Counted from the stretch's first letter, positions 1 through 7,965 are shown. The stretch: DNA of 64,000 nt from Sphingobium sp. 15-1 (GCF_013375535.1 NZ_JABXJG010000001.1:2170001-2234000), one strand, 5' to 3'. Notes: a model not told the origin generated them from the sequence alone. Made by a program: numbers and translations.

Positions 1-82
1 TTTCTGCCGCCCTTGCCGCCACGCCCATGCGAACCCCCGGATTTCCGCGATTTCTGCCCTGCCGATGCGTCACCCACGCAAA

Positions 83-100
83 TTGGCACGGCTCTTGCTA
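83..100 (+). promoter_or_regulatory. sigma-54 promoter of flgB
   Basis: TTGGCACG-N4-TTGCTA matches the -24/-12 RpoN consensus, with GG at 85-86 and GC at 97-98 separated by exactly 10 nt. It lies about 100 nt upstream of the flgB ATG and would start a flgBCDEF transcript. The 16-nt core is the same as in the promoter before flgG at 3441-3458. No activator site was identified. Confidence 0.88.
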
Positions 101-201
101 ATATCAGGCTGGATCACCCGCAGTTCACGCCATCAGGCCTCAGAACGGCGGCGGGATCGGAAGTTTTAGGCCCGCCGGGCGGAAAAACGGAAAGATTTGA
201 C

Positions 202-570
202 ATGTCGCTGGAAGACGGATTGTTCGGGATACATGGAAAGGCGCTGGCGCTTCGTTCGCAGCGCCTGTCCCTGCTCGCGTCCAACATCGCGAACGCCTCG
301 ACGCCCGGATACAAGGCGCGCGACATCGATTTCGAGTCCGCCCTCAAGGAAGCCACGACGCAGCAGAGCAAGTCCGCCGCCGACGTGTCGCAGGCCGTCG
401 ATGACTCGATGGGCTATCGCGTGCCGCTTCAATCCAGCCTGGACGGCAACACCGTCGAACTCAGCACCGAACAGACTTTGTTCGCGGAAAATGCCGTCAA
501 ATATCGCACGACCCTCTCCTTCCTGGAGGGCCGCATCAACACCATCACCCGCGCCTTGAAGGGAGAATGA
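202..570 (+). CDS. flgB: flagellar basal-body rod protein FlgB
   Basis: Proximal rod subunit of the flagellar basal body (122 aa), exported by the flagellar type III apparatus. The N-terminal rod motif with LLASNIANASTPGYKARD near residues 25-42 is typical of FlgB, and the C-terminal helix ends RINTITRALKGE. I chose the ATG at 202 because FlgB homology begins there (MSLEDGLFG) and a longer reading frame from 13 would run through the sigma-54 promoter. It is the first gene of the cluster and overlaps flgC by 4 bp (ATGA). Confidence 0.95.
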   Translation: MSLEDGLFGIHGKALALRSQRLSLLASNIANASTPGYKARDIDFESALKEATTQQSKSAADVSQAVDDSMGYRVPLQSSLDGNTVELSTEQTLFAENAVKYRTTLSFLEGRINTITRALKGE

Positions 571-983
571 GCATGAGCGGCTCCGGTCCCATGAACGTCT
601 TCGACATCGCCGGCCGCGCCATGAGCGCGCAGCTCGTGCGGCTGAACGCCACCGCCTCCAACATGGCGAACGCCGGCAATGTCACCGGCAGCGCGGCGGA
701 GGCCTATCGCGCGATCAAGCCGGTGTTCCAGTCGGTCACCGACAGCCCCGGCGTCTCGACCGTCAAGGTCCAGAATGTCGTCACCACCAATGCGCAGCCG
801 ACCAAGCGCCACGATCCCAACCATCCGCTGGCCGACAAGAATGGCGATGTCTGGGAAGCCGCCGTGGATAGCAGCGCGGAGCTGGTCGACATGATCGAGA
901 CCGCCCGCATGTACCAGAACAACGTGCAGGTGCTGAACACCGCCAAATCCCTGATGATGGAAACCATAAGGATCGGCAAATGA
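567..983 (+). CDS. flgC: flagellar basal-body rod protein FlgC
   Basis: Proximal rod protein of 138 aa. The N-terminal flagellar rod motif (MNVFDIAGRAMSAQ, then SNMANAGNV) and the C-terminal motif with MIETARMYQNNVQVLNTAKSL are typical of FlgC. Translation may start at ATG 567, overlapping the flgB stop, or at ATG 573. The 3' end overlaps flgD by ATGA (980-983), so flgB, flgC and flgD are likely translationally coupled. FlgC stacks with FlgB, FlgF and FlgG to form the drive shaft. Confidence 0.96.
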   Translation: MSMSGSGPMNVFDIAGRAMSAQLVRLNATASNMANAGNVTGSAAEAYRAIKPVFQSVTDSPGVSTVKVQNVVTTNAQPTKRHDPNHPLADKNGDVWEAAVDSSAELVDMIETARMYQNNVQVLNTAKSLMMETIRIGK

Positions 984-1636
984 CGACCACGACCGCCACC
1001 GACGGCGCGGGCCTGTCCGTCTATAACCCCTATGCCAATGTCGGCACGGGCAAGTCGGAAATGGGCCAGGCGGATTTCCTGCGCCTGCTGACCGCGCAGA
1101 TGCAGACGCAGGACCCGTTCGAACCGATGGATAACGCCCAGATGGTCTCGCAGATGGCGACCATCACCAACAGCAGCGGCATCGCGGAAATGAACCAGAC
1201 GCTGAAAAATCTGGCGTCGCAACTGACCGGATCGCGCCTTGGCGACGCGGCGAGCTGGATCGGCAAATCGATGCTGATCCAGAGCAACATCGCCGCGCCC
1301 GATGCAGCCGGCCAATATATGGGCCAGGTCAGCTTTGCCGACGCCACCAGCGGCGCCAGCGTCGACCTGATCGACGGCAGCGGCAATGTCGTCAAGACGA
1401 TCGCGCTGGGCGATCAGCCCAAGGGCGACGTCAATTTCTATTGGGACGGCAAGGATGAGGCGGGAAACACCGTCGCCACCGACGCCCTCAGGATCAAGGT
1501 CAACGGCGCCAACCCCAGCCGCGTCGCGAGCTGGGCAACCATCGCCGCCGTCCAGTCACCCGCGGACGGCAGCTCGTCCAAACTCATCACCGCGCTCGGC
1601 ACCTATTCGCCGTCCGACGCCATTTCCCTCGCTTAA
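980..1636 (+). CDS. flgD: flagellar hook capping protein FlgD
   Basis: Hook scaffold/cap protein (218 aa) needed to polymerise FlgE at the tip of the growing hook. The conserved N-terminal motif (MGQADFLRLLTAQMQTQDP at about 31-49, then MDNAQMVSQMA) is diagnostic. The C-terminal part contains the tudor/FnIII-like FlgD region with FYWDGKDEAGN near residues 153-163. It starts inside flgC (ATGA) and is followed by a 64-nt gap carrying a 17-bp tandem repeat before flgE. Confidence 0.95.
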   Translation: MTTTTATDGAGLSVYNPYANVGTGKSEMGQADFLRLLTAQMQTQDPFEPMDNAQMVSQMATITNSSGIAEMNQTLKNLASQLTGSRLGDAASWIGKSMLIQSNIAAPDAAGQYMGQVSFADATSGASVDLIDGSGNVVKTIALGDQPKGDVNFYWDGKDEAGNTVATDALRIKVNGANPSRVASWATIAAVQSPADGSSSKLITALGTYSPSDAISLA

Positions 1637-1643
1637 GCCAAGT

Positions 1644-1691
1644 CCTTTTCACCCCCAAATCCTTTTCACCCCCAAATCCTTTCACCCAAGG
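1644..1691 (+). repeat. 17-bp tandem repeat, about 2.8 copies
   Basis: The unit CCTTTTCACCCCCAAAT occurs at 1644-1660 and 1661-1677 exactly, with a shortened third copy from 1678 that runs into the flgE ribosome-binding site (AAGGAG, 1688-1693). It fills almost the whole flgD-flgE gap. Function unknown; slippage here could change the spacing or structure upstream of flgE. Confidence 0.85.
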
Positions 1692-1700
1692 AGCAACGCC

Positions 1701-2543
1701 ATGTCCTTCTACATCTCGCTTTCCGGCCTGAAGGCCGCACAGACCGACCTGTCGACCACGGCGAACAACGTCGCCAACGTCAATTCGACCGCCTTCAAGA
1801 AGAGCAAGGCCGTGTTCGGTGACATCTTCGCCGCCGCGCCGATGCAGACCACGACGCAGGTCGCGGGCCAGGGCGTGCGCACCCAGGGCATCAGCCAGCA
1901 ATTCACCCAGGGCACGATCGAAACCACCGACAAGACGCTGGACCTCGCCATCACCGGCGAAGGCTTCTTCACGGTGAAGCGCAGCGCCGACGATCAGATC
2001 GGCTATACCCGCAACGGCGCCTTCTCGGTCGAGGAGGACCGCTATGTCGTCGACACCACCGGCGCCCGGCTTCAGGTCATTCCGCTCGATCCGACGACCG
2101 GCGCGCCCACGGTGACCGGCACGCTGACCCCCACTTCGCTCACGGACCTCAAGATCCCGACCAACTGGCCCGACGGCGGCACCGGCAACCAGCTCACCAG
2201 CGTGGGCGTATCGGAAGAAGGCAAGATCACCGGCGTCTACGCCGATGGTTCCACCGTCTATCTGGGCGCGACCGCGATCGCCGCGTTCAACAGCCAGGAA
2301 GGGCTGCGCCAGAGCGGCGACGCCCACTGGACCGCCACCAACGCCAGCGGCGCGCCGATGCTGGGCACCGGCAATAGCGGCCTGTTCGGCTCGGTCCGCT
2401 CCGGCGCGCTGGAACGCTCCAACGTCGACATCACCGAGGAGCTGGTGAACCTGATCTCCGCGCAGCGCAACTTCCAGGCGAACTCGAAGGCGATCGAGGC
2501 GGCGAATACGCTGTCGACCACCATCGTCAACATGCGGACGTAA
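1701..2543 (+). CDS. flgE: flagellar hook protein FlgE (short form)
   Basis: Hook subunit forming the flexible joint between rod and filament. The N-terminal Flg_bb_rod motif (MSFYISLSGLKAAQTDLST, NNVANVNSTAFKKSKAVFGD) and C-terminal motif (SNVDITEELVNLISAQRNFQANSKAIEAAN) assign it to the FlgE/FlgF/FlgG family. FlgE is favoured by its position directly after flgD and by the FKKSKAVFGDIF signature. At 280 aa it is far shorter than the roughly 400 aa enterobacterial hook protein, so little outer (D2) domain can be present. ATG 1701 follows AAGGAG. A second rod-like protein is the alternative, but no other hook gene is seen. Confidence 0.88.
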   Translation: MSFYISLSGLKAAQTDLSTTANNVANVNSTAFKKSKAVFGDIFAAAPMQTTTQVAGQGVRTQGISQQFTQGTIETTDKTLDLAITGEGFFTVKRSADDQIGYTRNGAFSVEEDRYVVDTTGARLQVIPLDPTTGAPTVTGTLTPTSLTDLKIPTNWPDGGTGNQLTSVGVSEEGKITGVYADGSTVYLGATAIAAFNSQEGLRQSGDAHWTATNASGAPMLGTGNSGLFGSVRSGALERSNVDITEELVNLISAQRNFQANSKAIEAANTLSTTIVNMRT

Positions 2544-2562
2544 GCTTCCGCATGAATTGAAC

Positions 2563-2652
2563 CGTCATTCCCGCGAAAGCGGGAACCCATCTCCCGACCT
2601 CGCACAAAGCGGCAACGCTGGGAGATGGATCCCCGCCTCCGCGGGGATGACG
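2563..2652. repeat. palindromic repeat, family B copy 1
   Basis: An approximately 90-bp element starting CGTCATTCCCGCG and ending CGCGGGGATGACG. Two GC-rich hairpins flank a short spacer, with the ends in inverted orientation. It sits between flgE and flgF. Related copies are at 5111-5199 and 8852-8942. Confidence 0.85.
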
Positions 2653-2692
2653 GAAATAAATCAGCGCCCGCAGTCAACAACAGGACACCCCC

Positions 2693-3433
2693 ATGGACCG
2701 GCTCGTCAACACGGCACTCACCGCGATGCGCGGCGCGATGGCGCGGCAGGCGGCGATCTCCAACAATCTGGCGAACGTCAACACCACCGGCTTTCGCGCA
2801 GAGATCGCCAATGCCGAGACGCGCTGGATCAAGGGCGACGGCCTCAACACGCGGGCGCAGGCGTCCGAACAGGTGATCGCCGCCGACATGGCGCAAGGCG
2901 CGGTCACCGAAACCGGCAATCCGCTGGACGTGGCCATGAACGGCGATGCGATGCTCGCCGTTCAGGCCCCGGACGGCGGCGAAGCCTATACGCGCCGCGG
3001 CGACCTGAAGGTCAGCGACAGCGGCCTGCTCACCACCGGCGACGGCCTGCCCGTGCTGGGCGAGGGCGGCCCCATCACCCTGCCCCAGATGGACAGCGTG
3101 TCCATCGCGAAAGATGGCAGCATATGGGGCGTGCCGCAAGGCGGCGACCCCGCCAATCCCCAACAGATCGATAAGCTGAAGCTCGTCAGCCCGGTCGGCT
3201 CCAGCATCGCCAAGGGCACGGACGGGCTGTTCCGCGAAGTCAATGGCGGCGCCCTGCCCGACGACCCGCTCGCCAGCGTGACCGGCGGTTCGCTGGAAGG
3301 GTCGAACGTCAACGCCACATCGGCCCTCGTCCAGATGATCGAGGCGAGCCGCGCCTGGGAAACCCAGGTCAAGATGATCGACACCGCCAAGCAGTTGGAC
3401 GACGGCGGCGCTTCGCTGATGCGCCTGGACTGA
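2693..3433 (+). CDS. flgF: flagellar basal-body rod protein FlgF
   Basis: Proximal rod subunit (246 aa). The N-terminal sequence MDRLVNTALTAMRGAMARQ followed by SNNLANVNTTGFRAE is typical of FlgF, and the C-terminal motif carries SNVNATSALVQMIEASRAWETQVKMIDTA. It is the last gene before the second sigma-54 promoter, so the first transcript may be flgBCDEF. There is no overlap with flgE; a family B repeat lies in the gap. Confidence 0.94.
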   Translation: MDRLVNTALTAMRGAMARQAAISNNLANVNTTGFRAEIANAETRWIKGDGLNTRAQASEQVIAADMAQGAVTETGNPLDVAMNGDAMLAVQAPDGGEAYTRRGDLKVSDSGLLTTGDGLPVLGEGGPITLPQMDSVSIAKDGSIWGVPQGGDPANPQQIDKLKLVSPVGSSIAKGTDGLFREVNGGALPDDPLASVTGGSLEGSNVNATSALVQMIEASRAWETQVKMIDTAKQLDDGGASLMRLD

Positions 3434-3440
3434 TGGCTGA

Positions 3441-3458
3441 TCTGGCACGGCTCTTGCT
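3441..3458 (+). promoter_or_regulatory. sigma-54 promoter of flgG
   Basis: CTGGCACG-N4-TTGCTT has GG (3444-3445) and GC (3456-3457) exactly 10 nt apart, a near-perfect -24/-12 element. It begins 8 nt after the flgF stop and ends 38 nt before flgG, so it could drive flgGHIJKL separately from flgB. Confidence 0.87.
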
Positions 3459-3496
3459 TATCATGATGCCATGAGCCTGCCTCACGGAGATAGACG

Positions 3497-4285
3497 ATGA
3501 CCAACGCCGCCCTTCATGTCGCCCGCACCGGCCTTGACGCGCAGAACACGAAGATGCGCGTGATCGCCAACAACCTGGCGAACGTCAACACCACCGCTTT
3601 CAAGCGCGACCGCGCCGATTTCGAGACGCTGGCCTATCAGCAGATCGTGGCGGCGGGCGCGAACAGCGACAGCGAGAACAAGTTCGCCACAGGCCTGAAC
3701 CTGGGCTCGGGCGTCGCGATGCAGGGCACGGCCAAGATCAACACCCAGGGCACGCTGAACCAGACCGGCAACGCGCTGGACATGGCGATCGAGGGTTCGG
3801 GCTATTTCCAGGTGCAGCAGCCCGACGGCTCCATCGCCTACACCCGCGCAGGCAATTTCACGACCACGGCCGAAGGCGTCGTCGTCACCAGCGACGGCCT
3901 GCCGCTGATCCCGCAGATCACCGTGCCGGAGGGCGCGACCAGCGTCACCGTCGGCAATGACGGCACCGTGTCCGCCACGCTTCAGGGGCAGACCGAACCG
4001 ACCCAGCTTGGCCAGATCGAGCTGGCGAGCTTCATGAATCCTGGCGGTCTTCAGGCGGTCGGCGGCAATCTGCTGAAGGAAAGCGCCGCCAGCGGCACGC
4101 CGCAGGTCGGCGTTGCGGGTCTGGACGGGCGCGGCGTCGTCCGCTCGGGCTATCTCGAAACCTCCAACGTCAACGTCGTGGAAGAGCTGGTCGACATGAT
4201 CGAAACCCAGCGCGCCTATGAGGTCAATTCCAAGATGATCAAGGCGACCGACGAGATGCTCCAGTACGTCAACCAGCAGTTGTGA
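3497..4285 (+). CDS. flgG: flagellar distal rod protein FlgG
   Basis: Distal rod subunit (262 aa, the usual FlgG length). Features include ALHVARTGLDAQNTKMRVIANNLANVNTTAFKRDRADFE at the N-terminus (shown here only as landmarks NNLANVNT and FKRDRADFE), the GTLNQTGNALDMAIEGSGYF segment, and the C-terminal SNVNVVEELVDMIETQRAYE motif. GGAGATAGACG precedes ATG 3497. The stop overlaps the flgH start (GTGA, 4282-4285). Confidence 0.97.
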   Translation: MTNAALHVARTGLDAQNTKMRVIANNLANVNTTAFKRDRADFETLAYQQIVAAGANSDSENKFATGLNLGSGVAMQGTAKINTQGTLNQTGNALDMAIEGSGYFQVQQPDGSIAYTRAGNFTTTAEGVVVTSDGLPLIPQITVPEGATSVTVGNDGTVSATLQGQTEPTQLGQIELASFMNPGGLQAVGGNLLKESAASGTPQVGVAGLDGRGVVRSGYLETSNVNVVEELVDMIETQRAYEVNSKMIKATDEMLQYVNQQL

Positions 4286-5067
4286 GCCGGATGATGCCTA
4301 ACCCCACAAAGCCGTTCGCCCTGAGCTTGTCGACCCGAAGGGCGGCGGCAGCCAACGGCTTCTCTTCTTCAAAGAAGAAAAAGGCTTCGACAGGCTCAGC
4401 CCGAACGGTGGTTCTTGGCTTGGCTGTGCTCAGCTTCGCCGCCTCCCCGGCCATGGCCGGCAAGAAGCGCGATGCCGAGCGGCAATTTTATGCCCCCTCG
4501 GTCGTTGCCGCTCCTGCCGCTCCGGCGGCGAACGGCTCGATCTTCCAGGCGTCGATGGGCTATACGCCGCTCACCAGCGGCGCGCGGGCAACCAGCGTGG
4601 GCGACATCATCACCATCGTGCTGGTCGAACGGACCCAGGCGACCAAGAGCAACAGCGCCGACACCAGCCGCGATGGCAGCATCGCGCTGACCCCGCCCAG
4701 CACCGGGCCGCTCTCCAAGCTCTTCTCCGCCAGCGACATCGGCTCCAGCGGCAGCAACGCCTTCACCGGCAAGGGCGCCGCCACCCAATCCAACGCGCTG
4801 AACGGCGAGATCACCGTGACCATCGCGGCGACCTATCCCAACGGCACGATGCTGGTGAAGGGGGAAAAGGCGCTGACGCTCAACCGCGGCGACGAGTATA
4901 TCCAGATCAGCGGCCTCGTCCGCCAGGCCGACATCGGCCCGGACAACCGCATCGCCTCGACCCGCGTGGCCGACGCCAAGATCATCTACACCGGCAAGGG
5001 GGAAATCGCCCGCGCCAGCCGCCAAGGCTGGTTGCAGCGCTTCTTCTCTATGATCAGCCCCTTCTGA
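4282..5067 (+). CDS. flgH: flagellar L-ring protein FlgH with repeat-encoded leader
   Basis: Outer-membrane L-ring subunit (261 aa). The mature region contains NGSIFQASMGYTPLTSGARA and VGDIITIVLVERTQATKS, typical of FlgH, and a C-terminal part with GLVRQADIGPDNRI. The start is GTG 4282, overlapping flgG. Residues about 10-41 are encoded by a family C palindromic repeat (4312-4408) inserted in frame. A hydrophobic segment follows (about 43-59, cleavage probably after AMA). An in-frame GTG at 4408 could give a normal-length signal peptide but lacks an obvious ribosome-binding site. There is no lipobox cysteine, unlike enterobacterial FlgH lipoproteins. Confidence 0.93.
   Translation: MSRMMPNPTKPFALSLSTRRAAAANGFSSSKKKKASTGSARTVVLGLAVLSFAASPAMAGKKRDAERQFYAPSVVAAPAAPAANGSIFQASMGYTPLTSGARATSVGDIITIVLVERTQATKSNSADTSRDGSIALTPPSTGPLSKLFSASDIGSSGSNAFTGKGAATQSNALNGEITVTIAATYPNGTMLVKGEKALTLNRGDEYIQISGLVRQADIGPDNRIASTRVADAKIIYTGKGEIARASRQGWLQRFFSMISPF
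4312..4408. repeat. palindromic repeat, family C copy 1 (inside flgH)
   Basis: The ends CCGTTCGCCCTGAGC and GCTCAGCCCGAACGG are inverted. The element lies inside the coding region of flgH and is read through in frame. The first arm carries an extra 27-bp segment (4331-4357) also found in the family A repeat at 58465-58490. Related copies are at 19799-19872 and 61911-62008. Confidence 0.85.
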
Positions 5068-6320
5068 TGGACATGCACGCCATGACCCGCATGACCCGCT
5101 TCTTAAGCTTCGTCATTCCCGCGAAGGCGGGAATCCATCTCCTGCCGCATCCCCAGTCGATGGGTCTGGAGATGGATTCCCGCCTTCGCGGGAATGACGT
5201 TGGTGTGTGGGGCAAGCGTCCAATCCAGCGCGCTATTCTCGCCCTTCTCACCGCCCTCACCTTCCTCGCCGCCCCCGCCCATGCGGAGCGGATCAAGGAC
5301 CTCGGCACCTTCCAGGGCGTCCGTCCCAACCAGCTCACCGGCTACGGCATCGTCGTCGGCCTGGCGGGCAGCGGCGACGACAGCCTCGACTATGCGACGC
5401 AGGGCATGAAGGGCGTGGTCTCGCGCTTCGGCCTCACCTTGCCGCAGGGGATCAACCCGGCGCTCAAGAACGCGGCGGCGGTGCTGGTCACCGCCGACCT
5501 GCCCGCCTTCGCCAAGCCCGGCCAGCGCCTCGACGTCACGGTCTCGGCGCTGGGCAAGGCCAAGTCGTTGCGCGGCGGCACGCTCATCCTGACCCCGCTG
5601 CGCGGCGCGGATAATGAAATCTACGGCATGGCGCAGGGCAATCTGGCCGTCGGCGGCCTGGGCGTGTCCGGCGCGGACGGCAGTCAGGTGTCGGTCAACA
5701 TTCCCTCGGCGGGCCGCATTCCGGGCGGCGCGACGGTGGAGCGCGCGGTCGCGACCGGCTTCGACACGGCCCCTACCCTCACCTTCAACCTGTCCGAAGC
5801 GGACCTCACCACTGCCCTCCGGGTAGCGGACGGCATCAACCGCACCTATGGCGACCATCGCGCCAAGGCCGTGGACGCCGTGTCGGTCACGATCGACGCC
5901 GCGCCGGGCGCTTCAGACCGCATCATGATGATGGGCATGATCGAGAATATCGAGGTTTCGCCCGCCGACGCCCCCGCCAAGGTGATCGTCAACGCCCGCA
6001 CCGGCACGGTCGTCATCAACGGCGCGGTGAAGATCCATCCCGCCGCCATCGCGCATGGGAAAATCACGGTCAGCGTCAATGAATCGCCCCGCGTGGTTCA
6101 GCCCGCCCCCTTCTCGCAAGGACAGACGGCGGTGGAGCAATCCAGTTCGATTTCGATCGATCAGGAAAAGAAACCGATGATTAATTTTAAAGGTGGAGCC
6201 TCTCTGGCCGATATAGTCAAAGCGGTGAACGCCATCGGCGCCTCCCCCGCGGACATGGTCGCGATCCTCGAAGCGCTCAAACAGGCGGGCGCGCTCAAGG
6301 CTGAACTGGTGGTGTTGTGA
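5067..6320 (+). CDS. flgI: flagellar P-ring protein FlgI with repeat-encoded leader
   Basis: Periplasmic P-ring subunit (417 aa; usual size about 365-370). The mature part starts ERIKDLGTFQGVRPNQLTGYG and contains GIVVGLAGSGD, RTGTVVINGAVKI and a C-terminal VKAVNAIGASPADMVAILEALKQAGAL, all typical of FlgI. ATG 5067 overlaps the flgH stop (TGATG). Residues about 15-47 derive from a family B palindromic repeat (5111-5199). A signal peptide follows (about 49-73, cleavage after AHA). In-frame alternatives after the repeat are ATG 5172 and GTG 5205, neither with a clear ribosome-binding site. Confidence 0.94.
   Translation: MDMHAMTRMTRFLSFVIPAKAGIHLLPHPQSMGLEMDSRLRGNDVGVWGKRPIQRAILALLTALTFLAAPAHAERIKDLGTFQGVRPNQLTGYGIVVGLAGSGDDSLDYATQGMKGVVSRFGLTLPQGINPALKNAAAVLVTADLPAFAKPGQRLDVTVSALGKAKSLRGGTLILTPLRGADNEIYGMAQGNLAVGGLGVSGADGSQVSVNIPSAGRIPGGATVERAVATGFDTAPTLTFNLSEADLTTALRVADGINRTYGDHRAKAVDAVSVTIDAAPGASDRIMMMGMIENIEVSPADAPAKVIVNARTGTVVINGAVKIHPAAIAHGKITVSVNESPRVVQPAPFSQGQTAVEQSSSISIDQEKKPMINFKGGASLADIVKAVNAIGASPADMVAILEALKQAGALKAELVVL
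5111..5199. repeat. palindromic repeat, family B copy 2 (inside flgI)
   Basis: CGTCATTCCCGCGAAGGCGG at the left end is mirrored by CCGCCTTCGCGGGAATGACG at the right, a near-perfect terminal inverted repeat of about 20 bp. The whole element lies within the open reading frame of flgI, ahead of the signal-peptide core. Confidence 0.9.
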
Positions 6321-6634
6321 TGCAGATTGGTGCGACTTCGGGAACGACAGCCCAGACGGGCGGAACCCAGAGCAAGGCGTCGCTGGAAAAAGCCGCGCAG
6401 CAGTTCGAGGCGATCTTCCTGCGCCAGATGATGGGCGCGATGCGCTCGGCCAGCCTGGCCGAGGGCATCAGCGATTCCAGCGCGACCGACCAGTTTCGCG
6501 ACATGGCCGACGCCCGCACCGCCGACAGCATGGCGAGCCGGGGCACGCTGGGCATCGCGGACATGCTGATGCGCCAGTTCGGGGCCAAGGTCAGCGCAAA
6601 CCCGCCCGCCAGCCCCGCGGATAAGGCCGAATGA
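6320..6634 (+). CDS. flgJ: rod-binding protein FlgJ, cap domain only
   Basis: Rod cap/assembly factor (104 aa). The core LEKAAQQFEAIFLRQMMGAMRSASLAEG matches the N-terminal rod-binding domain of FlgJ. The C-terminal muramidase domain found in enterobacteria is absent, as is common in alphaproteobacteria where a separate enzyme opens the peptidoglycan. The start is ATG 6320, sharing one base with the flgI stop (TGATG); GTG 6317 is an alternative. It overlaps flgK by ATGA (6631-6634). Confidence 0.92.
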   Translation: MQIGATSGTTAQTGGTQSKASLEKAAQQFEAIFLRQMMGAMRSASLAEGISDSSATDQFRDMADARTADSMASRGTLGIADMLMRQFGAKVSANPPASPADKAE

Positions 6635-7965
6635 GCGATCTCTTCATCATCGGCGCCTCGGGAACGAAGGCATATCGCACGGCGATGGCGGCGGTTTCCG
6701 AGAATATCGCCAATGCCAGCACGGAGGGCTATTCGCGCCGGTCGGTGACGACGGTGGAATCCGGCTCCTCCACCGCGACCATGGCCGTCTATATCTCCCG
6801 CGCCAATTTCGGCGGCACTGAGGTCAAGAGCGTCAACCGCTCCACCGATCCCTATCTCGACGCCACGGTCCGCTACACCAACATGCAGCTTGGCAGCGCC
6901 GTGGCGCGGATGCGCTGGCTGACCGATTCGGAAACCGCGCTCAACGACACGGAAACCGGCGTCGGCCAGCTCATGACCGGCATGTTCCAGAATATGGACA
7001 AGCTGGCGGCCAGTCCGAACGACAATTCGCTGCGGGTGACGACCCTCGACAGCATCAGCCGCGTCGCCCAAGCGTTCCAGCAGACGGCGGCGGACCTGAC
7101 CCAAGTGTCGAGCGGCATCGCGACCGAGGCGCAGGCGTCGGTGACGACGATCAACCAGGCGATCTCCGCCCTGGCCGACATCAACAACAGCCTGCTGCGC
7201 GCGACGCCGGGCACGTCGGCCTATGCGCAACTGCTCGACAGCCGGGACGCGGCGCTGGGCACATTGTCGTCCAATCTCAATATCGACATCAGCTTCGGCG
7301 TCCATGATCAGGCGCAGGTCACGCTGAACGGCCAGACGCTGGTGCAGGGCAGCAGCGCCACGACCCTGGCGCTCACCAGCAACGCCAACGGCACGCTGGC
7401 GCTGGCGACGAGCGGGGGCACCGCGCTCGCCGCGCCGACCAGCGGCACGTTGGGCGGGCTGTTTTCGGCTGCCAATACCGTGGCCGACCGGCACGCCAGC
7501 CTCGACACGGTGGCGCAGCAATTCGTCACCGACATGAACGCCTGGCATGCCCAGGGGCGGACGGATGCGAACGCCGCCGGCGCCCCGCTGCTGTCCGGAA
7601 CCACCGCCGCCAGCGTCACCGCGCTGATCAGCGATCCGGCCCAGCTTGCCGCGAAATCGCCCGACGGAACGCCGAACGGCAATCTGCTGACGGTATCAAC
7701 GGCGCTGCGCGGCAATGGCAGCGTCGAACAGGGCTGGACCGCGCTGATCGCGACCCACGCCAACCTCCTCTCCTCCACCAAGGCGGAACAGACCACGGCG
7801 CAGAGCCGCAGCGACCAAGCCGTGGCCGCGCGCGAGGCGGTGAGCGGCGTCGACCTGGACATGGAGGCGGCCGACCTGCTGCGCATCCAGCAGGCCTATT
7901 CAGGCTGCGCGAAGATCCTTCAGGTCGCGAAGGAAACCGTCGACGCGATCCTGCAGATCATCTGA
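6631..7965 (+). CDS. flgK: flagellar hook-filament junction protein FlgK
   Basis: First hook-associated protein, linking hook to filament (444 aa; about 100 residues shorter than the enterobacterial protein). The N-terminus has KAYRTAMAAVSENIANASTEGYSRR, and the C-terminus SGVDLDMEAADLLRIQQAYSGCAKILQVAKE, both hallmarks of FlgK. The middle is a variable, Ala/Thr-rich region. It starts within flgJ (ATGA) and is followed 17 nt later by flgL. Confidence 0.95.
   Translation: MSDLFIIGASGTKAYRTAMAAVSENIANASTEGYSRRSVTTVESGSSTATMAVYISRANFGGTEVKSVNRSTDPYLDATVRYTNMQLGSAVARMRWLTDSETALNDTETGVGQLMTGMFQNMDKLAASPNDNSLRVTTLDSISRVAQAFQQTAADLTQVSSGIATEAQASVTTINQAISALADINNSLLRATPGTSAYAQLLDSRDAALGTLSSNLNIDISFGVHDQAQVTLNGQTLVQGSSATTLALTSNANGTLALATSGGTALAAPTSGTLGGLFSAANTVADRHASLDTVAQQFVTDMNAWHAQGRTDANAAGAPLLSGTTAASVTALISDPAQLAAKSPDGTPNGNLLTVSTALRGNGSVEQGWTALIATHANLLSSTKAEQTTAQSRSDQAVAAREAVSGVDLDMEAADLLRIQQAYSGCAKILQVAKETVDAILQII

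Noticed and set aside
13..201. N-terminal extension of FlgB
   Set aside because: It would be encoded across the sigma-54 promoter, and homology begins at 202.
2258..3448. 396-aa open frame antisense to flgE/flgF
   Set aside because: Runs through the family B repeat and both flagellar genes; no recognisable domain.
5067..5205. Calling flgI a pseudogene because of the inserted repeat
   Set aside because: The frame stays open through the repeat, and the signal peptide and mature domain are intact.
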